Source: Lachnospiraceae bacterium (GTDB lineage Bacteria > Bacillota > Clostridia > Lachnospirales > Lachnospiraceae). Taken from it: a DNA stretch of 5,679 nucleotides. Every line of letters begins with the position of its first letter. The stretch's first letter is position 1. Below, piece by piece: positions 1 to 5,546 of the stretch. The DNA lies in assembly GCA_029068665.1 (NCBI GenBank), contig JAIECC010000033.1, forward strand, positions 1 to 5,679, in the 5' to 3' direction. The position numbers and the translations under genes are program-made. The notes under the pieces were generated by a model. It had not been told where the DNA came from. It worked only from the letters and a program-made list of their open reading frames with translations, and did not search any database.

Positions 1-95
1 GTTTTGCCGTTACGGGTGATGAAAATATCCTCTTGCGCAATCAAATCAAGGTATTTACCGAAATTTGTTTTGAATTCTGTTGCTGTCACAATCAT
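1..95 (-). CDS. Phd/YefM-family antitoxin, 5' end only (partial)
   Basis: Reading the minus strand from ATG at 95-93 gives 31 codons, beginning MIVTATEFKTNFGKYLDL and continuing through IAQEDIFITRNGK, and runs off the window. This matches the N-terminus of the Phd/YefM (prevent-host-death) antitoxin fold: a short strand, a helix starting at T-A-T-E-F-K, then a strand carrying I-x-I-T-R-N-G-K. In this family the N-terminal part dimerises and binds the operator, while the C-terminal part, outside the window, neutralises a toxin such as a RelE-, Doc- or PIN-type protein. The start is supported by AAAGGAG at 110-104 with good spacing, and a promoter lies just upstream. The toxin gene, if present, would be downstream beyond position 1. 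Family assignment is fairly secure; the partner toxin cannot be judged. Confidence 0.85.
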   Translation of the reverse strand, partial: MIVTATEFKTNFGKYLDLIAQEDIFITRNGK

Positions 96-127
96 AATGG
101 GTTCTCCTTTCTCATGGTATTAGTTAT

Positions 128-156
128 ATTATATGCGATTTGGAGAGTATATACAA
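128..156 (-). promoter_or_regulatory. Promoter of the Phd/YefM antitoxin gene
   Basis: On the minus strand a perfect -10 TATAAT (133-128) lies 17 nt downstream of a partial -35 TTGTAT (156-151). Transcription would begin near 121 and leave a leader of about 25 nt before the antitoxin ATG. An 8-bp palindrome GTATATAC (147-154) overlaps the -35. Phd/YefM proteins repress their own promoters through short palindromes, so this could be the operator. The promoter is read from the sequence; the operator role is inferred. Confidence 0.6.
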
Positions 157-158
157 TG

Positions 159-193
159 AAATTGTGCGAAATTTTGATTAAATTTTAATAAAT
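159..193. other. Helically phased A-tracts (predicted curved DNA)
   Basis: AAAT(T) tracts begin at 159, 169, 180 and 190, a spacing of 10, 11 and 10 bp that matches the helical repeat. The two middle tracts form a near-perfect tandem 11-bp repeat (169-179 and 180-190, both starting AAATTTT). A-tracts in phase with the helix bend DNA, and such bends are often found upstream of or within promoters. The element sits between the two divergent transcription units. Confidence 0.55.
162..189 (+). promoter_or_regulatory. Possible promoter of the envelope-protein operon
   Basis: TTGTGC (162-167) and TTTAAT (184-189) are separated by 16 nt. The -10 matches consensus at 5 of 6 positions and the -35 at only 3 of 6. 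Transcription would begin near 196, inside the palindrome at 191-202, leaving a leader of about 20 nt before the first gene. A rival -10 (TACAAT, 152-157) has no good -35. Some promoter must exist in 96-204 because the upstream gene is divergent, but the exact boxes are uncertain. Confidence 0.35.
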
Positions 194-202
194 CGCGCGA
201 TT
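191..202. promoter_or_regulatory. 12-bp perfect palindrome, possible operator
   Basis: AATCGCGCGATT is a perfect inverted repeat with a CG-rich core in otherwise AT-rich sequence. It ends 2 nt before the ribosome binding site of the first lipoprotein gene (GAAAGGAG, 205-212) and covers the predicted transcription start. A protein bound here could block transcription. It is too short and loop-free to act as an RNA hairpin. The regulatory role is inference. Confidence 0.35.
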
Positions 203-218
203 ATGAAAGGAGTATGCA

Positions 219-1151
219 ATGAAGAAGAAATTAAAGCTTAGTATTTGGACAGGACTTTCTCTGGCACTGTTGCTGTCCGGCGGTTGTGGAAGCAGGGACC
301 AGGTGACAGATAGGGATACAGAAGAGCAAGGGCTGACAGAGGATATGGGAGAGACAGGTACGGAGCAAGGACAACCGGAGAGCAGTGATGCAGAGACTTG
401 GGATAGTACGGACAACAACGGATATTATTATAATCTGGAAGCAAGAGAGCCGGAATTTGTAGACTATTTCCTTGGAGAAGGTACTTATGAGCAGGAGCCT
501 TATTTTTCCTATGTGAATCCGGAGGGAGAATTACAGGTGAAGCTATGGCACGATGAGACATCCGATTTGTGGTGTGGAATCCGTTATGCAGTTACGGAAT
601 CCGAGGGTGACAGTCAGTATCCTTATGGATTTGTCATGGAGGGAGAATCAGAGAGAAACGGGGTTGGAGGATGGTATTTGGAACCGATGGAAGAAGTATT
701 GTCGGTGGATGATTTTATCACGGAATATGTTGTTGATCCGGAAAACATAAATAACATGAAAGCGAATATAGAACAGGATGATTCCGACAGGCTTCTTTCC
801 TATGAGGTGACTGGTGATTATGTAACGTATGATTTTGAGAAGGGTGAGGATGTAGTGCGTGAATCAGAGTGGTTATATTCCATAGATTATATCTACTATG
901 ACAACGGCATGACAGAAAAAACCTATGCGCATAATATTTCCTACTTTGGCACCCTGGGTCACTTTAATGGTATCGTCTATGATGAAAAGGACAGAGAGAT
1001 TTATTCCCGACTCTTTTGGACAACGTGTTTATCAGCAGAGACTTATTATTTGTATGAGAAGGACTCTGATATTCCGTATGGTTATCTGGTTATTGATGAG
1101 GGCACACAGGGAGTACCGGCAAGGGTGGTTTTTGATGTGATTAAAGAATGA
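219..1151 (+). CDS. Lipoprotein of unknown function (310 aa)
   Basis: The start ATG lies 6 nt after a strong site GAAAGGAG (205-212). Residues 1-22 form a signal peptide: KKK, a hydrophobic core, then LLLSGGC, so Cys23 would be lipid-modified after cleavage. The double Gly puts Ser rather than Leu at -3, which is unusual but allowed. Residues 24-66 are a low-complexity linker rich in Glu, Asp, Thr and Gly, as in cell-wall-spanning tethers. The globular part is residues 69-310, with the blocks LGEGTYEQEPY (85-95), VNPEGELQ (99-106), SDLWCGIR (115-122), RLLSYEVTGD (191-200), VRESE (213-217) and YSIDYIYYDNGM (220-231). The same domain recurs at the C-terminus of the third gene. I recognise no catalytic motif and no named family. 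It should be outside the cell, anchored to the membrane, perhaps binding a ligand or partner protein. Confidence 0.9.
   Translation: MKKKLKLSIWTGLSLALLLSGGCGSRDQVTDRDTEEQGLTEDMGETGTEQGQPESSDAETWDSTDNNGYYYNLEAREPEFVDYFLGEGTYEQEPYFSYVNPEGELQVKLWHDETSDLWCGIRYAVTESEGDSQYPYGFVMEGESERNGVGGWYLEPMEEVLSVDDFITEYVVDPENINNMKANIEQDDSDRLLSYEVTGDYVTYDFEKGEDVVRESEWLYSIDYIYYDNGMTEKTYAHNISYFGTLGHFNGIVYDEKDREIYSRLFWTTCLSAETYYLYEKDSDIPYGYLVIDEGTQGVPARVVFDVIKE
247..380 (+). repeat. Duplicated lipoprotein leader, copy 1
   Basis: The signal peptide and acidic linker of the first lipoprotein resemble those of the second at DNA level: GCTGTCCGG (272-280) then TGTGGAAGCAG (285-295) recur at 1301-1309 and 1314-1324. 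The proteins share LLLSGGCGSR followed by (D/E)Q and a later EEQG-x-TE. Similarity fades after about residue 50, where the bodies diverge. Confidence 0.75.
423..1148 (+). repeat. Duplicated domain, copy 1 (stand-alone, in first lipoprotein)
   Basis: This segment encodes residues 69-310 of the first lipoprotein and aligns along its whole length with 3864-4580. The best-conserved DNA is near 487-535 (TATGAGCAGGAGCC followed by TATGTGAATCCGGAGGGAG), nearly unchanged in the other copy. Protein identity is roughly half by eye, with small indels, so the duplication is not recent. Confidence 0.85.
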
Positions 1152-1203
1152 AACTATTTATGCCTCCATGGAGTATTAATAATAGGAGTATATCAGAAAA
1201 TTG

Positions 1204-1242
1204 ATGAATCAAGATATGAACCAGGGAGGAGTTATGGCATGA
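1204..1242 (+). other. 12-codon upstream ORF overlapping the second lipoprotein start
   Basis: ATG at 1204 opens a frame MNQDMNQGGVMA whose TGA (1240-1242) overlaps the ATG of the 491-aa lipoprotein gene as ATGA. The ribosome site of the larger gene lies inside this ORF. Such an arrangement would allow translational coupling. However, the nearest Shine-Dalgarno-like run for this ORF (AGGAG, 1184-1188) is about 15 nt from its ATG, too far for efficient use, so it may be chance. Confidence 0.2.
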
Positions 1243-2714
1243 TAGGATTAAAGAAAAAACGAAAGATTATTCCTCTGGTATGGCTTTGTCTGGTACTTCT
1301 GCTGTCCGGTGGGTGTGGAAGCAGAGAGCAGATGGCGGATATGGAGGAACAGGGACAGACGGAGAATATAGGGGAGGCAGACAGAACAGAGGGTACTGAA
1401 GAGGAAGAAACGGATTATGAACAGCGGCTAGAGCAGGCAATTGCAGTATTGGAGGAATACTTCTCGGCATCTGGAGCGGATACCGTATTATCAGACGGAC
1501 TAGCTGACTTTGAGGATGATGTGGAATCTGACTTGCCGGACTATATCCGGATTGCGGATACTTGCTATGGAGAGATGGGAAAAGGCGAAAACAGTAGAAA
1601 GACCATAGGGGTTGTATTGGAATTTACAAGGGAATATCCTTATGAAACCGGGGATGGAGTGATGGCATATGGGAAAAAAGTGATATGTATATTTCAGGAA
1701 GCAAAAGAGGATGGTTACCAATGTAAATATAGAAATAATAGGCTGCTGCTGGATTCCGGTGCTTATCCTCAGCTTGCTGCTTCTATCTATATACAGGACG
1801 GTTTTTTGATTGTTTCCAACGATGTTGGCTGGAGAGGTTTTGAGTTTTCTTTTGGATATGACAGAGGTCCGTTAGAATTATTTCAAGTATGCGAGTACGA
1901 GTATGATACTCTTGATGAGACAGGTACGGTGGTGTATTATAATTTTCGCACCGGAACCGCAGAGGGCTATACCATGGAGGAAATGTATGAGAAAACACCT
2001 GTAGATATTTGTTTTGTCAAAGGCTTTTCTGTAAACGAACTGCATCCCATAGCATTTGAAGATACGACATATAGAGTGTATCGTGATATCGAATATACCT
2101 GTTCCGTGGAGGAGGACTATCTTCTGGAGGCAATTGAGAATCAGGTGGTACTGGCAGAGGATACGGAAATCGAAGGGTATGAGTGGGTAGATGAGGGGAA
2201 GACTTGCTTCCGGGTACGGGTACGTTATCAGGAGCTGCCGGAACAGTCATATCAGCATAAGGAAGATTATTTTTTCTTTCTAAAGGGTGAGTCTGTTTCA
2301 CAGGTGCTATACGTGGATTATCCATCTAAAGCAGAAATGTATCAGGATGGTTTCCCGGATCGTTATCCTATGTCTGCCTGTGATTTTGATGCACATCTGG
2401 AGGATGTGACCTTTGATGGAAATGCGGATTTGATCATTTCGTTAGGAGGTGCAGGGGTGCATGGAACACCGGCTGCCTGTGCTTATGTATATGAGAATGG
2501 TGTTTACCGTTATGAACCAACCTTTGAAGACATTCCAGCCTATGAGACGGATGCAGAGCAGAAGGTGATTCGAGGATATGCAAGGAGCAGTGCAGACTCA
2601 TATACGGATTTTGTTTATAAATATGAGAATGGTACATTTGTTATTACAGAGGAGAAAACGTACCAACAATACTATGATGAAAATGGGGATTTACAGGAAA
2701 TGGAGGTGGATTAG
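1239..2714 (+). CDS. Lipoprotein with C-terminal FG-GAP/VCBS-like segment (491 aa)
   Basis: ATG at 1239 follows GGGAGGA (1224-1230) with 8 nt spacing. The signal peptide ends LLLSGGC with the lipidated residue at Cys26, followed by an acidic linker to about residue 60; this leader is nearly the same as that of the preceding gene, while the bodies differ. Residues 61-85 (EQRLEQAIAVLEEYFSASGA) suggest a helix. The middle contains IQDGFLIVSNDVGWRGFEFSF and a Tyr-rich beta stretch, unassigned. Near the C-terminus, D389-x-T-x-D393-G-N-x-D397 followed by LIISLGGAG and YVYENGVY resembles the FG-GAP/VCBS-like repeat found in many secreted proteins, where the Asp residues bind calcium. No enzyme motif is visible. 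It is probably co-transcribed with its neighbours, with 87 nt to the gene before and 3 nt to the gene after. Exact function is unknown. Confidence 0.88.
   Translation: MIGLKKKRKIIPLVWLCLVLLLSGGCGSREQMADMEEQGQTENIGEADRTEGTEEEETDYEQRLEQAIAVLEEYFSASGADTVLSDGLADFEDDVESDLPDYIRIADTCYGEMGKGENSRKTIGVVLEFTREYPYETGDGVMAYGKKVICIFQEAKEDGYQCKYRNNRLLLDSGAYPQLAASIYIQDGFLIVSNDVGWRGFEFSFGYDRGPLELFQVCEYEYDTLDETGTVVYYNFRTGTAEGYTMEEMYEKTPVDICFVKGFSVNELHPIAFEDTTYRVYRDIEYTCSVEEDYLLEAIENQVVLAEDTEIEGYEWVDEGKTCFRVRVRYQELPEQSYQHKEDYFFFLKGESVSQVLYVDYPSKAEMYQDGFPDRYPMSACDFDAHLEDVTFDGNADLIISLGGAGVHGTPAACAYVYENGVYRYEPTFEDIPAYETDAEQKVIRGYARSSADSYTDFVYKYENGTFVITEEKTYQQYYDENGDLQEMEVD
1276..1410 (+). repeat. Duplicated lipoprotein leader, copy 2
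   Basis: This is the matching leader of the 491-aa lipoprotein, offset about 1029 bp from copy 1. The shared lipobox region and Glu-rich linker are joined to an unrelated body, so the leader was either duplicated with loss of the original body or copied by recombination. Confidence 0.75.
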
Positions 2715-2717
2715 GGA

Positions 2718-4583
2718 ATGAAGAAGCGGTTAGGTCTGATTTGTATAGCAGTATTGATAGTGATACTATTTAGTATCTGTATGATTTGGATATATCGTAA
2801 GATGAACACCTCTATTCTAACCCTGGAGGAAGTAGCTCGTATGTCCGATGAAGAAGCAACAAGCTGTCTCGCTGGTCACACTCAGAAGGAACTGTATGCA
2901 GCCTGGGGGCATCCAACTATGTGCTTAAGCGGTATGCCGGGGGACTCGTGGAGTCTGCCGGGAGACGGGTGGGAAAAGGTTATCGTTTACTATGCACTTG
3001 GATATTATGGAGAACCGGATGATATCCCGGTGACATATGTGAGGACACCAACTGTACAGGAATCTGAAGATGGGGAAGCAGAGACACCCACGGGAGTTTA
3101 TTCCATGACATCGATTCAGGAGGTTCCGCTGTATGCTTCCTTTCTGAATAATGAGGTGGCAGCCGTTGATGTGGAGAGTCAGGAAGAACAATACTGGTCG
3201 GATTATTATGATAAGATTTTGGATTCATCCCTTCGGGTATTTCATATGAAGCTGGAGGATATGAATGGGGATGGGGAGAAGGAATTGCTGATTCATATAG
3301 GGCAGATGAATCTCCAAGGGAAAATATTAGTATTTCATAATGAGGAAGGAAGTCTGGTAGAATGGGAGCCCATCACCTATGGCCTGAATAGTAAGGAGAT
3401 TAACTTATATAACAATCAGATAATTGGAATTATAGGATATGGATGGGTCAGAAGCTTCTTCCGCTATAACGACAAGGGGAAGCTTGAACGTGTATTTGAC
3501 TGTTCTGCTGAAAAAAATGCTCAGGACATTTACACGTATATTATCCAGGAATATGAGAATGGAGTTGTAACAAAAGGATATTTCATGACGGAAGTCCATG
3601 GGTCCAATGGAGGAAATGACCGGGAAGTGTCAGAGGAGCAGATGGGAGAGGAGGAATTTAATCGGGTACTGGATGATTTCCTGAATCAGCTTGGAGAGGG
3701 TACACGAATGTGTCATATATTTGATTCTGAAAAAGAAGTAATACGTATAATAAGGAAATATGATGAGAAAGATTTAAGAGAGCAAACGGAAGATGCAAGT
3801 GTAGAAGAAGGGCAGGACATTTACTCAAAACTGGAAGCAGATGGATGGGAGGAAACAAGAGGGTATTACTATCTGAAGGGAAGAACGGCAGAAGAATTTG
3901 TCAATTTTGTTCTTGGAGAGGGTGCCTATGAGCAGGAGCCATATGCTGCTTATGTGAATCCGGAGGGAGAATTGCAGATGGTGCTGTGGACAAACTCTGA
4001 TTTGTGGTGCGGCATCCGCTGTGCAGTTACGGAAGAGGAGAAGAAAAATGAGGAGGCTTACGGATTTGTAATTAATGAGAAGGAAAATAGGACGGAGATT
4101 GAGCAATGGCGTTTAGAACCGCTGGAAGCGTATACTTCAGTAGATGATTTTACGTTTCTCTATGGTTTGTTAGGGGAAACGAATGTGCAGAATATACAAG
4201 GAAATTGTGAATACGATGGAATTGGCAGACTTCTTTCCTATGAGGTAACTGGCGATTGTATAGTGCATGATTATGAGACAAATCAGGATGCAGTTCGTGA
4301 ATCAGAGTTTTTCTATTCTATAGATTATATTTACTATGATAATGGAATGATAGAGAAAATCTATAGCCACAGTTCCCGTTATTTCGGTACGTCAGGTGCT
4401 TTTCGGCGGACCATTTATGATGAAAGCAACAGGGAAGTTTACTTGTATGATTCTGTATCAGGTGCCATGCCTTTGGAGGAGTATTATTTGTACGAGGGTG
4501 ATTCGGACATTCCGTTTTGTATGTTGATAGTAGATGGCGGCAGCGGTGCAACCGGACCGGCGCAGTTGTTATTAAAGAAATAA
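2718..4583 (+). CDS. Membrane-anchored multidomain protein (621 aa), C-terminus paralogous to first lipoprotein
   Basis: The ATG is 3 nt after the preceding stop, with its ribosome site GGAGG (2702-2706) inside the previous gene, so translation is probably coupled. Residues 5-26 are one hydrophobic segment after KKR with no lipobox, so an uncleaved anchor with the body outside is likely. Residues 34-110 form a small domain with LTLEEVARMSDEEA, AAWGHP (61-66), LSGMPGDSW (70-78) and VIVYYA (88-93), a WGxP/LSG-GDxW pattern I cannot name. Around D181-M-N-G-D-G-E-K-E189 is a calcium-loop motif of FG-GAP/EF-hand style followed by LLIHIG. Residues 340-380 are acidic and linker-like. Residues 383-621 repeat the globular domain of the first gene of the operon, including SDLWCGIR (427-434) and YSIDYIYYDNGM (533-544). 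No catalytic site is recognised. Function is unknown; a surface or sensor-like role is speculation. Confidence 0.88.
   Translation: MKKRLGLICIAVLIVILFSICMIWIYRKMNTSILTLEEVARMSDEEATSCLAGHTQKELYAAWGHPTMCLSGMPGDSWSLPGDGWEKVIVYYALGYYGEPDDIPVTYVRTPTVQESEDGEAETPTGVYSMTSIQEVPLYASFLNNEVAAVDVESQEEQYWSDYYDKILDSSLRVFHMKLEDMNGDGEKELLIHIGQMNLQGKILVFHNEEGSLVEWEPITYGLNSKEINLYNNQIIGIIGYGWVRSFFRYNDKGKLERVFDCSAEKNAQDIYTYIIQEYENGVVTKGYFMTEVHGSNGGNDREVSEEQMGEEEFNRVLDDFLNQLGEGTRMCHIFDSEKEVIRIIRKYDEKDLREQTEDASVEEGQDIYSKLEADGWEETRGYYYLKGRTAEEFVNFVLGEGAYEQEPYAAYVNPEGELQMVLWTNSDLWCGIRCAVTEEEKKNEEAYGFVINEKENRTEIEQWRLEPLEAYTSVDDFTFLYGLLGETNVQNIQGNCEYDGIGRLLSYEVTGDCIVHDYETNQDAVRESEFFYSIDYIYYDNGMIEKIYSHSSRYFGTSGAFRRTIYDESNREVYLYDSVSGAMPLEEYYLYEGDSDIPFCMLIVDGGSGATGPAQLLLKK
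3864..4580 (+). repeat. Duplicated domain, copy 2 (fused, at C-terminus of third protein)
   Basis: This segment encodes residues 383-621 of the 621-aa protein and starts and ends at the same points as copy 1 (from Tyr-Tyr-Tyr to close to the stop codon). That suggests a complete folding unit. Differences cluster in the stretch after the WCGIR motif and in the last 30 residues. Confidence 0.85.
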
Positions 4584-4593
4584 TAAAAAATAT

Positions 4594-4622
4594 TTGACAA
4601 TTACCGAATGAATATGTATACT
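4594..4622 (+). promoter_or_regulatory. Strong SigA-type promoter of the Rpn gene
   Basis: A perfect -35 TTGACA (4594-4599), a 17-nt spacer and -10 TATACT (4617-4622, 5 of 6) begin only 11 nt after the stop of the preceding gene. Transcription should start near 4629, about 36 nt before the GTG start. This is the best promoter in the window and makes the Rpn gene an independent transcription unit. Confidence 0.82.
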
Positions 4623-4632
4623 AATTGTATAC
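4616..4632. promoter_or_regulatory. Inverted repeat GTATAC-N5-GTATAC, possible operator
   Basis: GTATACTAATTGTATAC is a 17-bp symmetric site (arms 4616-4621 and 4627-4632). The left arm contains most of the -10 box and the right arm the expected transcription start, so a bound dimeric repressor would block RNA polymerase. Size and placement fit a helix-turn-helix repressor site. Which protein binds is unknown; the role is inferred. Confidence 0.5.
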
Positions 4633-4650
4633 GGATTTCTCTGCATACAA

Positions 4651-4658
4651 AAGGGAGG
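4651..4658 (+). promoter_or_regulatory. Ribosome binding site that fixes the Rpn start at GTG 4665
   Basis: AAGGGAGG lies 6 nt before GTG at 4665-4667. The in-frame ATG at 4608 lies inside the promoter, between the -35 and -10 boxes, upstream of the expected transcript start, and has no ribosome site. The protein read from GTG starts MGRKTLQELTIKDN, the form usual for this family. Confidence 0.85.
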
Positions 4659-4664
4659 AATCGA

Positions 4665-5546
4665 GTGGGAAGAAAGACATTACAGGAATTGACAATTAAG
4701 GATAATTTCCTGTTTGCGGCTGCAATGCTGGATCCGGAAAACTGTAAGGGTGTGATTGAATGTGCCCTTGGCATTGAGATTGAGCGTGTAGAAGTAAGCA
4801 GGGAGAGGAGTATCGTATATAATCCGGAGTATAAGGGTGTACGGCTGGATGTATATGCCAGAGATGAAAATAAGACACACTATGATGTGGAGATGCAGAT
4901 TGTAAAGCGAGAGATTTTCAGGCGGGCAAGGTATTATCATGGACAGATGGATATGGAGCTTCTTGATATAGGCATAGGATATGAAGAACTGCCGGACAGT
5001 TATGTGATTTTTATCTGTGATTTTGACCCGGCAGGGCTTGGAAAGTACCGCTATACAAAAAAGGAAGTCTTTGCAGAAGAGGAGTCTTATGATTACGAAG
5101 ATGGTTCACATACGATATTTTTAAGTACCAAGGGAACGAATGATACAGAAGTTCCCGAACGATTAGTAAAGTTCTTAAAGTTCGTCGGTGCAAATGTGCA
5201 GGAAAGTATGGCGGATTATAAGGATGATTTGGTAAGCAGACTTCAAGCCTCGATCAGAAGGATTAAGGCAGACCGAGAAATGGGGAATCGCTATATGCAT
5301 TTTGGAGAAATAATCAGGGATGAATATAAGGCAGGGATGGAAGAAGGAAAGCTTGAAGGAAAGCGAGAGTCTATTTGTTCCTTTTTATCTGACCTGGGTG
5401 TAATTCCGGAATTGTTGAAGGATAAGCTCATGGCGATTACTGATATGGATATGCTGAGCGTATTACTGAAGAAGGCTGCACAGGCAGAATCTATCGGGGC
5501 CTTTGAGGATGAAGTGGAAAGTCTTTTGGTATCTCAAAAATCTTAG
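4665..5546 (+). CDS. Rpn-family PD-(D/E)XK nuclease (recombination-promoting nuclease / putative transposase)
   Basis: The 293-aa product, from GTG, opens with MGRKTLQELTIKDNFLFAAAML, the hallmark of the Rpn family (PDDEXK_2, TIGR01784 type). The nuclease core is visible: Asp62 in GVRLDVYA, then Glu76-Met-Gln78 in YDVEMQ, the D...ExQ variant of PD-(D/E)XK, followed by RRARYYHGQMD (86-96) and the hydrophobic strand SYVIFICDFDP. The C-terminal third is helical, with DEYKAGMEEGKLEGKRE typical of these proteins. Length is normal and no disruption is seen, so it is probably intact. E. coli Rpn proteins cut DNA and promote RecA-independent recombination, and related ones act in phage defence with a shorter product from an internal start. 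A weak candidate for such a start here is Met211 (5295). It has its own promoter and operator-like palindrome. No transposon ends were found. Confidence 0.92.
   Translation: MGRKTLQELTIKDNFLFAAAMLDPENCKGVIECALGIEIERVEVSRERSIVYNPEYKGVRLDVYARDENKTHYDVEMQIVKREIFRRARYYHGQMDMELLDIGIGYEELPDSYVIFICDFDPAGLGKYRYTKKEVFAEEESYDYEDGSHTIFLSTKGTNDTEVPERLVKFLKFVGANVQESMADYKDDLVSRLQASIRRIKADREMGNRYMHFGEIIRDEYKAGMEEGKLEGKRESICSFLSDLGVIPELLKDKLMAITDMDMLSVLLKKAAQAESIGAFEDEVESLLVSQKS
5295..5546 (+). other. Possible internal-start C-terminal product of the Rpn gene
   Basis: ATG at 5295 (Met211 of the Rpn protein) follows GGGGA (5282-5286) with 8 nt spacing. It would yield an 83-aa C-terminal fragment with no nuclease residues. 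In characterised E. coli Rpn genes a short in-frame product of this sort inhibits the full-length toxin. Met225 (5337) is an alternative with a poorer site. Only the positions are seen; expression is inference. Confidence 0.25.

Noticed and set aside
1164..1173. Palindrome CTCCATGGAG between the first two lipoprotein genes
   Set aside because: It has no loop and no T-run, so it is not a terminator, and the symmetry does not extend. A 10-bp palindrome alone is weak evidence for an operator.
2017..2325. 102-codon minus-strand frame inside the second lipoprotein gene, and similar antisense frames elsewhere
   Set aside because: Their translations are rich in His, Pro, Ser and Leu as expected for the antisense of an acidic protein, they have no ribosome sites, and they lie wholly within well-supported genes.
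4520..4583. GC-rich run at the 3' end of the 621-aa gene as a terminator
   Set aside because: Repeated CCGG units pair only over 4 bp in any arrangement, and the following AT-rich stretch is A-rich on the plus strand, not a T-run.
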